Source of the DNA: ZAX-1 sp046533095 | GTDB taxonomy: Bacteria > Bacillota > Clostridia > Lachnospirales > Lachnospiraceae | Direction: 5' to 3' | Length of the DNA stretch: 48,484 nucleotides | Assembly (NCBI GenBank): GCA_046533095.1 | Contig: JAJQRA010000027.1 | Coordinates: forward strand, 1 to 48,484 | Shown here: positions 24,096-32,433 of the stretch, one piece after another | How the letters are laid out: each line of letters opens with the position of its first letter | How positions within the stretch are numbered: the first letter of the stretch is position 1 | Made by a program: the position numbers and the translations under genes | Notes under the pieces: model-generated | The model's database searches: none | What the model saw: the letters and a program-made list of their open reading frames with translations, nothing else | Told to the model about the DNA's origin: nothing

Positions 24096-24485
24096 ATGAG
24101 TAAACTTAGCAATGAGGTAAAGAAATTTTTAGGCGAAAATGGGATATGGGTATTTGCCACATGCAGCGATAAACCCAACGCTGGGCCAGTTTTTTTCAAA
24201 AAGATTGATGAACAAGATAATATTATTCTGTTTGATATTTTTATGAATAAGAGGCTTGAAAACCTTGCCAAAAACAGCAATGTTTCGCTTACTGTTTTCA
24301 ACGCACAAACATCGCAGGGATACCAGATTTGTGGAACAGCGACCTATTCAACGGACGCTGCACTTGTTAAAGAGGGTAATGAACAATCTGGCAAAATGAA
24401 TTTGACAACAAAAGGTGCCGTTGTCATTAAGGCAGAGGATGTTTATGTGCAGACACCCGGCCCGGATGTCGGTAAGAAACTATAA
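24096..24485 (+). CDS. Pyridoxamine 5'-phosphate oxidase-like flavin-binding protein
   Basis: A 129-aa split-barrel flavoprotein: VKKFLGENGIWVFATCSDKP, then NAGPVFFKKIDEQDNIILFD and NKRLENLAKNSNVSLTVFN. These are the FMN-binding features of small PNPOx-family proteins in anaerobes. It probably binds FMN or F420-like cofactors; true PNP oxidation is unlikely at this size. AGGAGGT precedes the ATG at 24096. The promoter is a duplicate of the HxlR-controlled one, suggesting the same inducer. Confidence 0.85.
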   Translation: MSKLSNEVKKFLGENGIWVFATCSDKPNAGPVFFKKIDEQDNIILFDIFMNKRLENLAKNSNVSLTVFNAQTSQGYQICGTATYSTDAALVKEGNEQSGKMNLTTKGAVVIKAEDVYVQTPGPDVGKKL

Positions 24486-24546
24486 TTAACCGCGCATTAT
24501 TCGTAAGGCGGATGGGTTCTAAAGCTAAAAAACGATAACACGACAT

Positions 24547-24597
24547 TTAGAAGATGTCTATTGGTAGTTAATAGACATCTTCTAAAATAGATTTTTT
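24547..24597 (+). terminator. Terminator after the PNPOx-like gene
   Basis: A perfect 16-bp stem (24547-24562 with 24570-24585, TTAGAAGATG.../...CATCTTCTAA) with a 7-nt loop, followed by a T tract at 24591-24597. Confidence 0.85.
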
Positions 24598-24612
24598 GAG
24601 CGAACGTATCTT

Positions 24613-24641
24613 CAAAAGTGTCACGCTTCAAGACACTTTTG
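24613..24641. other. Second hairpin downstream of the terminator
   Basis: CAAAAGTGTC pairs exactly with GACACTTTTG, with a 9-nt loop. The flanking bases (GATTTTTTGAGCGAACG) resemble those at 25617-25635, on the far side of the next gene. Confidence 0.45.
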
Positions 24642-24714
24642 AGCCTAAGCGCGTCCGCATCAAGGTAATTTCCTAAAAATCTAATAAAGTAAATACTTGG
24701 GGGGATGCGGCATT

Positions 24715-25572
24715 ATGCATACAGTTACAAAAAAGGAGATAATCGGCGTGGCTCGGGAATTTATACAAAGCGACGTGCGCAACCGTTTTGATGCTATTGA
24801 TGGCAGATATTTTGATGAACCCATCGTGGGCTTCGTGTCATCGGAGGATGCGTTGTTTGCACAGTACAAAGAACTGATTCACCCCGATTACTTGACGCCC
24901 GCAGAGGCATTTGAACGCGTATATAACCGGGACAGTCTACGTGGTGGGAGTGTGATTAGCGTTGCGCTACCACTGAATGAAAAAATGCGGAATACAAATC
25001 GCGATGTCCGTCCGTGGGTATCGGATGAATATGCCCTGTTTCGAAGTTTCGGAGCCGATCAGGTGCCGGAGGGGCTGGCGGCGCATCTCGCACAAAAACT
25101 GAGGGACGCCGGATATCGCGCTGTCGTTCCGCCGCTTACAGATGGGTTTAAGGTTGAAATCAAGGATAGAAACGCCTATTCCACGTGGTCGGAGCGGCAC
25201 ACCGCGTTTGCGGCAGGACTTGGAACCTTCAGTCTGAACGAAGGGTTGATTACGGAACGCGGCATGTCAGTACGGCTATGCTCCGTTGTGACCGAGCTCG
25301 TGCTGGAGCCGACGCCGCGAACGGCAACGAATTTTTTTGAAAACTGTCTGTTTCTCAACGGTGGTGCCTGTGGCGTGTGTATCCGCAAGTGTCCCGTCGG
25401 AGCACTCTCTGAACGCGGCCACAACAAGAAAAAGTGCTATGAATACTGCTACGGCACGGCCTCGCGGGAGAGAGCCGTTGCTCTTGGCGGATACGCCGAA
25501 GCCGGTGCCGGCTGCGGCATGTGTCAGCTTGATGTGCCGTGTGAGCGTCGCAATCCGAAAAAAAAAGCCTGA
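24715..25572 (+). CDS. 4Fe-4S protein, QueG-like (epoxyqueuosine reductase family relative)
   Basis: A 285-aa protein: an N-terminal region of the type found in corrinoid-reducing QueG-like proteins, a middle AFAAGLGTFSLNEGLITERG stretch, and a C-terminal ferredoxin-like part with CGVCIRKCPVGAL plus CYEYCYG and CGMCQLDVPC, enough for two 4Fe-4S clusters. True QueG is usually longer and ends in HEAT-like repeats, so this is probably a related reductase of unknown substrate. The ATG at 24715 has GGGGGGA nine bases upstream. It is visibly GC-richer than its neighbours, which suggests horizontal acquisition. Confidence 0.75.
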   Translation: MHTVTKKEIIGVAREFIQSDVRNRFDAIDGRYFDEPIVGFVSSEDALFAQYKELIHPDYLTPAEAFERVYNRDSLRGGSVISVALPLNEKMRNTNRDVRPWVSDEYALFRSFGADQVPEGLAAHLAQKLRDAGYRAVVPPLTDGFKVEIKDRNAYSTWSERHTAFAAGLGTFSLNEGLITERGMSVRLCSVVTELVLEPTPRTATNFFENCLFLNGGACGVCIRKCPVGALSERGHNKKKCYEYCYGTASRERAVALGGYAEAGAGCGMCQLDVPCERRNPKKKA

Positions 25573-25966
25573 GACCGATAAAATCGCGGCTAATTGCAAT
25601 AGACTTCTTGGAAATTAGATTTTTGAGCGGACGCAGACGAAAAGAGGACGAGCGCGGATTGATTGACGTGCTGTTCTTCGAAAATAAGTCGGAGCGTGAA
25701 TTTATCGAAGGAAACCGAAATACCTAATCCGACGATTCACAGCAGAAAAATGTCGGTATTGAAGAAACTTAGAAAGCTGCTTGAAGGAAAGTTCTAAATT
25801 TTTTCTAAAAGCATCAAGCACTTGCCCCCTTATATAGATGAAACGCATGAAATACGTAAGAAAAGACCGTCAATAAAGCTCTGTGGATTGAAATGGAGTA
25901 ATGCCCAAAGTTTTCCAAGGGACGAGAGAGCCTTTGGCAATTCAAGTTAAAAATATGACATGTATT
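25573..25966. other. Intergenic region with no recognised gene
   Basis: No supported gene here. A short open stretch near 25660-25727 (IDVLFFENKSEREFIEGNRN) may be a remnant of a lost coding sequence. The T-rich GATTTTTGAGCGGACG segment near 25617 echoes 24591, so the 4Fe-4S gene may be flanked by diverged direct repeats. Confidence 0.4.
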
Positions 25967-25995
25967 TTGACAAAAAGCATATATTAATGTAAATT
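25967..25995 (+). promoter_or_regulatory. Promoter for the small membrane protein gene
   Basis: TTGACA (25967-25972), 17-bp spacer, TAAATT (25990-25995). An AAAAAGCATATA...TATATGCTTTTT inverted repeat overlaps the spacer and -10. Confidence 0.5.
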
Positions 25996-26018
25996 AGTAT
26001 ATGCTTTTTGGTGACGGC

Positions 26019-26156
26019 ATGAAACGAATGATTGGATTTATTTTGTTTTGGATAGCGATAGGTATGATAATTATGATGTTTCTGCCAAATGATTTTGTTG
26101 GTTGCCTACTAATTTTTATATTTTTGCTACTCGGATATAATTTGTTTTGCTGCTAA
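26019..26156 (+). CDS. Small hydrophobic membrane protein (45 aa)
   Basis: Reads MKRMIGFILFWIAIGMIIMM, then FLPNDFVGCLLIFIFLLLGY and NLFCC: two membrane segments split by a short polar LPNDF turn, ending in a double cysteine. The shape matches a small conserved protein family in Clostridia with no known function. A strong promoter lies 24 bp upstream and a bidirectional terminator directly downstream, which supports a real gene. The ribosome site is weak (GGTGA). Confidence 0.65.
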   Translation: MKRMIGFILFWIAIGMIIMMFLPNDFVGCLLIFIFLLLGYNLFCC

Positions 26157-26169
26157 AAATTTTGCCACT

Positions 26170-26212
26170 AAAAAATAAGCAAACCATTGCTATGGCCTGC
26201 TTTATTTTTTCA
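26170..26212. terminator. Bidirectional terminator
   Basis: AAGCA-AA-CCAT-TGCT-ATGG-CC-TGCTT, with A tracts on the left and T tracts on the right. It serves the small ORF (+) and rpmB (-). Confidence 0.8.
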
Positions 26213-26228
26213 TTTGATATACGACGAA

Positions 26229-26414
26229 CTATGCTCTTTCCACTTTACCGCTTCTTAAACAAGAAGTACAAACGTACATCTTTTTTGCCGCTCCATTAAT
26301 TTTGCATCGAACGGATTTCACATTTGCTTTCCATATTTTATTTGATCTTCTATGAGAATGGCTGACCTTGTTTCCAAAATGTGCGCCCTTTCCACAAATA
26401 CTGCATTTTGCCAT
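26229..26414 (-). CDS. rpmB: 50S ribosomal protein L28
   Basis: A 61-aa basic ribosomal protein beginning MAKCSICGKGAHFGNKVSHS. It keeps zinc-ribbon cysteines (C4, C7, C49, C52), the C+ form of L28. AGGAGGT lies six bases before the ATG at 26414; an in-frame start six codons upstream is ignored for that reason. It is monocistronic and divergent from yloU, the usual Firmicute arrangement. Confidence 0.97.
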   Translation of the reverse strand: MAKCSICGKGAHFGNKVSHSHRRSNKIWKANVKSVRCKINGAAKKMYVCTSCLRSGKVERA

Positions 26415-26470
26415 AATTGCACCTCCTCGCATTTACGAAACCCTTGAATCTATAGGTTTACAACAAGAAT

Positions 26471-26499
26471 ATTATACTAGATAGGAATAAAGAATGCAA
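26471..26499 (-). promoter_or_regulatory. rpmB promoter
   Basis: Reverse strand: TTGCAT (26499-26494), 17-bp spacer, TATAAT (26476-26471). Confidence 0.8.
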
Positions 26500-26685
26500 G
26501 GAGAAAATGATATTTTTATAAAAAAGAGAAAATAATGTTTCATTTTTATAAGAAAACGGTTATAATACAATATAAGTCAAGAGAAAGGAAACGCCACAGG
26601 CACGAAGAAGTGGAAGGGGTGCGCTTTCACGCTAGGTTTTGGGGAAAAGCCAACCCAGTGTTCAATGCGAACGGAGGTCATATTT

Positions 26686-27042
26686 ATGAAGGGACGAATC
26701 GACACAGATTTAGGGAACGTGTTCATTGATACAGTTGTAATTGCAAAGTACGCAGGTTCGGTTGCGGTAGAATGCTTTGGGATTGTAGGCATGGCGGCAG
26801 TTAATATGAAAGATGGATTTGTAAGGCTGCTGAAGCGTGATTATTTAAATCATGGTATTAATGTAACTGTTATAGAAAATAAGATAACGTTGGATTTTCA
26901 TGTGATTGTTTCTTATGGGGTCAGCATTTCAACGGTTTCTGATAACTTAATCAGTACGGTAAAATACCAGGTAGAGGAATTTACCGGTATGAAAATCGAA
27001 AAAGTTAACATTTTTGTTGAAGGTGTGAGAGTGATTGATTAG
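26686..27042 (+). CDS. yloU: Asp23/Gls24 family envelope stress protein YloU
   Basis: A 118-aa Asp23-family protein (IDTDLGNVFIDTVVIAKYAG, DFHVIVSYGVSISTV, VKYQVEEFTGMKIEKVNIFV). The family is linked to the cell envelope, and yloU is conserved beside the fatty acid kinase gene yloV/fakA, as here. The ATG at 26686 follows CGGAGGT. A TATAAT at 26561-26566 is the likely -10, with a weak -35. The stop is followed immediately by the next gene's ribosome site. Confidence 0.93.
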   Translation: MKGRIDTDLGNVFIDTVVIAKYAGSVAVECFGIVGMAAVNMKDGFVRLLKRDYLNHGINVTVIENKITLDFHVIVSYGVSISTVSDNLISTVKYQVEEFTGMKIEKVNIFVEGVRVID

Positions 27043-27055
27043 GGAGGACAAATTT

Positions 27056-28822
27056 TTGGAAATCAATACAATAGATGCATCTATGCTTGCTAAAATGTTT
27101 TTAGCAGGCGCGAAAAATCTAGATGCAAAAAAAGAATGGATTAATGAGCTGAATGTATTTCCTGTTCCAGACGGAGATACCGGAACGAACATGTCCATGA
27201 CGATTTTATCAGCGGCAAAAGAGGTCGGCAATTTGGAACAGACGACGATGAACTCTTTAGCGAAAGCGATTTCGTCCGGTTCGCTTCGTGGCGCAAGGGG
27301 CAATTCAGGTGTTATATTATCCCAGCTGTTTCGCGGTTTTACAAAAGTAATAAGCAAATATGAGGTAATTGATGTACTTGTTTTAAGCGATGCCTTGCAA
27401 AAGGGAGTGGAAACTGCCTATAAGGCTGTCATGAAGCCAAAGGAAGGGACGATCTTAACGGTAGCTCGAGGGACTGCGGATAAAGCATGGGAATTGGCGG
27501 ATGAAACGGATGATCTCGTTGTTTTTATTGAAAAATTAATCAAACATGCTGATGATGTTCTTAGCCGGACTCCGGAAATGTTGCCTGTACTAAAACAGGC
27601 GGGTGTAGTAGATTCGGGCGGTCAAGGTCTTGTAGAAGTATTTCGCGGAGCATATGATGCCCTCATAGGGAAAGAGATCGATTATACCATCGAAGGAGCT
27701 TTCCCTACAGCTCGTACAAGTACCATGAAAATAATGGCACAGACGCAAGAAGATATTAAATTCGGATATTGCACGGAATTTATCATTGTCGTAGAAAAAT
27801 TAAATGAGGCAGCGAAACAAAAGCTAGAAGAAGAAAACAAACAAACGTTTGACGAAATAGAGTTTAAAGCATATTTAGAATCTATGGGTGATTCCATCGT
27901 AGTCGTTGCAGACGAAGAAATCGTAAAGGTTCATGTACATACCAATGAACCCGGATGCGTCATTACAAAAGCATTATCCTATGGCTCTTTAAGCAGCATT
28001 AAGGTTGATAATATGCGTGAAGAACATCAGGAGAAAGTAATAAAAGACGCAATGAAGATGGCCGCGGAGCAATTGAGCCGAAAGGCAAAGGACGATGATG
28101 CTCGAAAAGATGTTTCGGCGGATCATGCAGGGCATAATTTGAAGAGTATAGATGTACCAAAAAAGAAAGTGGGCTTTATCAGCGTTTCCATTGGCGACGG
28201 GATCAATCAAATATTTAAAGACCTTAATGTAGACTATATCATTGAGGGTGGACAGACAATGAACCCTAGTACCGAAGATATGCTAAATGCCATTGACCGT
28301 GTCCATGCGGAAACGATATTTATTTTGCCGAATAACAAAAATATTATTTTAGCGGCAAATCAAGCAGCGGCTTTGACAGAACAGGCGAATGTAATTGTCA
28401 TACCTACGAAAACCATTCCACAAGGAATCACTGCATTGATTAACTATATTCCGGAAAAGAGCATGGAAGATAATGAAATATGTATGCAAGAAGAAATAAA
28501 GCATGTAAAGACTGGGCAGGTAACATATGCGGTTCGAGATACTTTGATCGAGGATAAAGAAATCAAGCAGGGCGATTATATGGGGATTGGAGATTCCGCC
28601 ATTTTATCGGTAAACAAAGATATGGAAGCGGTAACAAAAGATATGGTTTCTCAACTAGTAGACGAAGATTCATCTATCATCAGCATTTACTACAGCAAAG
28701 AAATAGAGCAGGAAACCGCATCGAAGTTGGCATCTTATCTAGAAAAAACATATAAAAACTGTGAAGTAGAAGTGCATTTCGGTGGACAGCCCATCTATTA
28801 CTATATTATTTCTGTTGAGTGA
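27056..28822 (+). CDS. fakA: Fatty acid kinase catalytic subunit FakA (DAK2 family, YloV)
   Basis: The ATP-binding subunit that phosphorylates fatty acids presented by FakB, feeding exogenous or recycled fatty acids into phospholipid synthesis. The 588-aa protein has the DhaL-like domain (FPVPDGDTGTNM at 35-46; GARGNSGVILSQLFRGF), a middle domain and the C-terminal FakB-docking domain (IIEGGQTMNPSTEDML). TTG at 27056 is chosen as start because GGGAGG lies seven bases upstream, immediately after the yloU stop. It is slightly longer than the roughly 550-aa norm because of a charged linker near residues 345-375. recG follows, as in other Firmicutes. Confidence 0.92.
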   Translation: MEINTIDASMLAKMFLAGAKNLDAKKEWINELNVFPVPDGDTGTNMSMTILSAAKEVGNLEQTTMNSLAKAISSGSLRGARGNSGVILSQLFRGFTKVISKYEVIDVLVLSDALQKGVETAYKAVMKPKEGTILTVARGTADKAWELADETDDLVVFIEKLIKHADDVLSRTPEMLPVLKQAGVVDSGGQGLVEVFRGAYDALIGKEIDYTIEGAFPTARTSTMKIMAQTQEDIKFGYCTEFIIVVEKLNEAAKQKLEEENKQTFDEIEFKAYLESMGDSIVVVADEEIVKVHVHTNEPGCVITKALSYGSLSSIKVDNMREEHQEKVIKDAMKMAAEQLSRKAKDDDARKDVSADHAGHNLKSIDVPKKKVGFISVSIGDGINQIFKDLNVDYIIEGGQTMNPSTEDMLNAIDRVHAETIFILPNNKNIILAANQAAALTEQANVIVIPTKTIPQGITALINYIPEKSMEDNEICMQEEIKHVKTGQVTYAVRDTLIEDKEIKQGDYMGIGDSAILSVNKDMEAVTKDMVSQLVDEDSSIISIYYSKEIEQETASKLASYLEKTYKNCEVEVHFGGQPIYYYIISVE

Positions 28823-28837
28823 GTGGCTACTATTTAC

Positions 28838-29115
28838 GCCGATAGTTTGCGAGGGCGGCATACCTGCAAGTAATGCCGATAGTTTGCGAGGGCGGCATAC
28901 CTGCAAGTAATGCCGATAGTTTGTGAAGGATGCAAGTAATGCCGATATTTTGTGGGGGATGCAAGTAATGCCGATATTTTGTGAGGGATGCATGTAATGC
29001 TGATATTTTGTGGCGGGTTGCAAGTAATGCTGATAGTTTGCGAGGGATGCAAGTAATGCCGATATTTTGTGGCGAGTTGCAAGTAATGCCGATATTTTGC
29101 GAGGACTGCATGTAA
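28838..29115. repeat. Tandem repeat, nine copies of 29-37 bp
   Basis: GC(C/T)GATA(G/T)TTTG...TGCAAGTAAT units start at 28838, 28875, 28912, 28941, 28970, 28999, 29029, 29058 and 29088. The first two units carry an 8-bp insertion (GGCATACC). The array begins within 20 bp of the fakA stop and ends 75 bp before recG. Confidence 0.92.
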
Positions 29116-29189
29116 TATCGTTAGGCAAGTGTGCCATCGCCTACGAAATGTAACTTGGAGTTTATCGTTCATGTAAGGAGAGAACTTTC

Positions 29190-31544
29190 TTGAGTCTGAA
29201 TGCCAGTATTAGTACGTTAAAAGGAATTGGACCGAAAACAGAAAAGCTATTTCATCATTTAGGGGTATACACGGTAGGTGATATACTCCTAAATTATCCA
29301 AAGGATTATCAAAGGCTGCCGGATATAACCGATATTGCCACATTGGAAGGGGAGTTAAAGGAAAATGAAATAGTGGCGATTTTTGGCAGAATCGTATCCG
29401 TTCCCGTTGTGAAAAATACAAGCAATTTTCAAATCACAACGACACAGTTGACAGAGCAAGGGGTATCTATTCGGTTCACATGGTTTCGGATGCCCTATTT
29501 GAAGAACAGCTTAAAGCCAGGGGAGCGTTATGTTTTTTTGGGGAAATTGATTAAAAAAGGTCAGTTTTATGCAATGGAACAGCCACAGGTTTTTGCCTTT
29601 GAAAAGTATGATGACATGCACAAATGCCTTTGGCCATGCTATGCCTTAACTGCGGGGTTAGGGAAAAACATGGTATCAAAAACTGTAAAATCAGCGCTGT
29701 TACAAGTTGATGCCCAAATGGATTATCTACGGGAAGATATCCGAATAAAGCATAAGTTGGAAGATTATCATATTGCTCTACATAATATTCATTTTCCCAC
29801 AGATGAACAGGCATGGGAAAGCGCACGAAAACGTTTGGTTTTTGATGAATTTTTTCAATTTACATTGGCTGCTCAAATGCAGAAACAGCAGATGGAAGAG
29901 GTCGTAAATAATTTCATTTTTCCACAAGGGCAAGACGCTAAGGCAGAGGAAGTGTTAGGAAATGCTAATCCGAAAGAAGCTAAGGCAGAGGAAGTATTAG
30001 GTGACGCTAATCTGGAAGAAGCTAAGGCAGAGGAAGTGCTAAGTGACGCTAACATGGAAGAAGCTAAGGCAGAGGAAGTATTAAGTGACGCTAACATGGA
30101 AGAAGCTAAGGCAGAGGCAGTGTTAAGTGATGCTAATCCGGAAGAATCTAAGGCAATGGCAGTGTTAGGTGACGCTAATTTAGAAAGGGTACAACAGGAT
30201 TCTACCACAAAAGAGACTATGGTGGAGAGGGTTTTAAAGATGTTGCCTTTTACCCTTACCAATGCACAGCTACGTACTCATAAGGAAATATATGAAGATA
30301 TGCGAAAGCCAAAAATCATGCAACGGCTGGTACAAGGAGATGTCGGCTCCGGCAAGACGATTTTAGCGTTCCTTGCCATGCTAGATGTCGCTTGTGCAGA
30401 TTACCAGTCAGCACTTATGGCTCCGACCGAAGTGCTTGCTACGCAGCATTACCAGAATTTTTGCCACATGTGTGAATCTTATCGTTTGAACATACCGGTT
30501 ATACTTTTAACCGGATCCATGACCGCAAAAGAAAAACGTAGGGCCTATACTCGAATGCAGCTGTATAAGAATGCCATGGTGATAGGAACGCACGCATTGA
30601 TTCAAGAAAAAGCACTGTTTGACAATTTAGCCCTAGTTGTTACTGATGAACAGCACAGGTTTGGCGTAAAACAGCGGGAACATCTTTTCTTAAAGGGAAA
30701 TCAGCCCCATGTTCTTGTCATGAGTGCAACGCCAATTCCTAGGACACTTGCCATTATTTTGTATGGCGATTTGGATATTTCAGTTGTTGATGAAGTGCCA
30801 GAAAAGCGATTGCCTATAAAAAGCTGTGTTGTTTCTGTAAATTATCGCCAAAAATCCTATGAATTTATAAAATCAGAAATTAACAAAGGAAGACAAGCAT
30901 ATATAATATGCCCATTAGTAGAGGAAAGTGAAGGAATAGAAGCGGAAAACGTTTTGGACTATTCTGCAAAGATACAAGATATATTAGGATCAGATATACA
31001 GGTTTCAGCTTTGCATGGTAAAATGAAGGCAAAACAAAAAAATAAAATCATGGAACAATTTTTATCCAATAATATACAGGTACTTGTAGCTACGACTGTC
31101 ATTGAAGTAGGAGTGGATGCTCCAAATGCAACCGTTATGCTCATTGAAGATGCCCAGCGGTTTGGGTTAGCCCAGCTTCATCAGCTGCGAGGAAGGGTAG
31201 GCAGAGGAGAAGCACAGTCTTATTGTATTATGGTGAACAATTCTGATAGTGAAAAGTCAAAAAAACGTCTGGATATTTTAAATAAGTCAAATGATGGTTT
31301 TTTTATTGCAAGTGAAGATTTAAAATTACGAGGACCTGGTGATTTTTTCGGTATCCGCCAAAGTGGATTGCTGGAATTTAAATTAGGAGATATCTATCAA
31401 GACGCAGATTTTTTAAAAATAGCGTCCGAAGAGGCAAAAAATTTGCTAAAAGAAGATGCCGCATTAGCAGATAGCAAAAATATATATATCAAGCAACAGA
31501 TGGAACGGTTTATGGAAAAACAGGCGGAGATTGTGAATTTGTAA
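29190..31544 (+). CDS. recG: ATP-dependent DNA helicase RecG with repeat insertion
   Basis: A branched-DNA helicase for fork regression and recombination. The 784-aa protein has the N-terminal wedge OB domain (LNYPKDYQRLPDI), Walker A GDVGSGKT, DEQHRFGVKQRE (DExH box), VMSATPIPRTLAI, and the C-terminal QLHQLRGRVGRG and LKLRGPGDFFG motifs. Typical RecG is about 680-700 aa. The excess is a run of six 14-residue units (AKAEEVLSDANMEE type) at residues 250-333, between the wedge domain and the first helicase domain. The TTG start has AAGGAGA nine bases upstream. Confidence 0.95.
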   Translation: MSLNASISTLKGIGPKTEKLFHHLGVYTVGDILLNYPKDYQRLPDITDIATLEGELKENEIVAIFGRIVSVPVVKNTSNFQITTTQLTEQGVSIRFTWFRMPYLKNSLKPGERYVFLGKLIKKGQFYAMEQPQVFAFEKYDDMHKCLWPCYALTAGLGKNMVSKTVKSALLQVDAQMDYLREDIRIKHKLEDYHIALHNIHFPTDEQAWESARKRLVFDEFFQFTLAAQMQKQQMEEVVNNFIFPQGQDAKAEEVLGNANPKEAKAEEVLGDANLEEAKAEEVLSDANMEEAKAEEVLSDANMEEAKAEAVLSDANPEESKAMAVLGDANLERVQQDSTTKETMVERVLKMLPFTLTNAQLRTHKEIYEDMRKPKIMQRLVQGDVGSGKTILAFLAMLDVACADYQSALMAPTEVLATQHYQNFCHMCESYRLNIPVILLTGSMTAKEKRRAYTRMQLYKNAMVIGTHALIQEKALFDNLALVVTDEQHRFGVKQREHLFLKGNQPHVLVMSATPIPRTLAIILYGDLDISVVDEVPEKRLPIKSCVVSVNYRQKSYEFIKSEINKGRQAYIICPLVEESEGIEAENVLDYSAKIQDILGSDIQVSALHGKMKAKQKNKIMEQFLSNNIQVLVATTVIEVGVDAPNATVMLIEDAQRFGLAQLHQLRGRVGRGEAQSYCIMVNNSDSEKSKKRLDILNKSNDGFFIASEDLKLRGPGDFFGIRQSGLLEFKLGDIYQDADFLKIASEEAKNLLKEDAALADSKNIYIKQQMERFMEKQAEIVNL
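29937..30188. repeat. In-frame 42-bp repeat inside recG, six units
   Basis: Six 42-bp units encode AKAEEVLGNANPKE, AKAEEVLGDANLEE, AKAEEVLSDANMEE (twice), AKAEAVLSDANPEE and SKAMAVLGDANLER. Adjacent units are nearly identical in DNA. Confidence 0.95.
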
Positions 31545-31547
31545 TCA

Positions 31548-31867
31548 GCGATAGGATGAAACATGGTAGCTTCTGATAAGAGATAGGATGAAACATGGGA
31601 ATTTCTGTTAAGAGATAGGATGAAACATGGGAATTTCTGTTAAGAGATGGGATGAAGCATGGGAATTTCTGACAAGAGATGGGATGAAACATGGGAATTT
31701 CTGTTAAGAGATGGGATGAAGCATGGAAATTTCTAATAAGAGATAGGATGGAACATGGTAGCTTCTGATAAGAGATAGGATGAAACATGGGAATTTCTGT
31801 TAAGAGATAGGATGAAACATGGTAGCTTCTGATAAGCCATAGGATGAAACTTAAACCTGAGAAGGGT
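31548..31867. repeat. Tandem repeat, ten copies of exactly 32 bp
   Basis: Units starting GAGAT(A/G)GGATGAA(A/G)CATGG occur at 31548 and every 32 bp to 31836. The array begins four bases after the recG stop. The units have no unique spacers, so it is not a CRISPR array. Confidence 0.95.
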
Positions 31868-31872
31868 TTATT

Positions 31873-31914
31873 AAAAATCAGCCTCCCCCGGTAAAATGGA
31901 GAGGCTGATTTTTT
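31873..31914. terminator. Bidirectional terminator between recG and the SASP gene
   Basis: AAAAATCAGCCTC pairs with GAGGCTGATTTTT across a 16-nt loop, with A tracts before and T tracts after. Confidence 0.85.
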
Positions 31915-31964
31915 AATGTGCGGTATGTGCTCCGCCACTTATCAAAAACAATTCTACAAACTGA

Positions 31965-32168
31965 TTATTTTCCGGACATCTGCCTTTCTTGAGCTTCAAT
32001 CATTTTCTTAACCATATAGCCACCAACAGAGCCGTTCTGTTTTGAAGTTAAGTTTCCGTTATAGCCATCTGTTAAAGGTACTCCAAGTTCACTTGCAACC
32101 TCATATTTAAATCTGTTTAATGCATTTTTTGCCTCTGGCACTGCAGCTGTATTTGTTGAATTAGACAT
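31965..32168 (-). CDS. Alpha/beta-type small acid-soluble spore protein
   Basis: A 67-aa DNA-binding protein that coats and protects spore DNA. It has the germination-protease recognition stretch RFKYEVASELGV and the conserved C-terminal helix (LTSKQNGSVGGYMVKKMIE). AAAGGAGG lies eight bases before the ATG. It is the clearest indicator that the organism forms endospores. A forespore (sigma-G) promoter is expected upstream, but no match with correct spacing was convincing. Confidence 0.97.
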   Translation of the reverse strand: MSNSTNTAAVPEAKNALNRFKYEVASELGVPLTDGYNGNLTSKQNGSVGGYMVKKMIEAQERQMSGK

Positions 32169-32222
32169 AATAAAACCTCCTTTTAAAACCTCATTTTATT
32201 GCGCTTTCAATTTATATGCAGT

Positions 32223-32372
32223 AACATTTGAACTTATTATTCAACTTTGAACCAATCTAATCTAACATTTGAACTAGTCTAGGTTAACTTTGCGCTAGTA
32301 TGGCTTGACATTTGAACTAGCATAGTTTCGCTTTGAACTAGTATGGTTTAATCGTCTGAACTAGTGCTGTTC
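32223..32372. repeat. Degenerate tandem repeat, about seven copies of 20-23 bp
   Basis: ACATTTGAACTAGTCTAGGTT-like units alternate with ACTTTGAACTAGTATGGTT-like units upstream of the SASP gene. Units are more diverged than in the other arrays. Confidence 0.75.
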
Positions 32373-32433
32373 AATTTTGTTACAAGGATAGTATCTACCG
32401 CTAATCGGAAGTTACACATGCAGTTTTTTCAAT

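Noticed and set aside
28739..29172. Three overlapping reverse-strand open frames
   Set aside because: All three frames are open over the same 29-37-bp array; they are by-products of the repeat.
31548..31867. Possible CRISPR array (regular 32-bp period)
   Set aside because: Units are contiguous with no unique spacers, so it is a simple tandem repeat.
31510..31938. Reverse-strand open frame with LTEIPMFHPIS repeats
   Set aside because: It lies over the 32-bp array after recG and includes the terminator; there is no start signal.
32169..32225. Sigma-G-type promoter for the SASP gene (GCATA ... CAATAAA)
   Set aside because: Spacing is two to three bases too short and the -10 is poor, so it was not reported.
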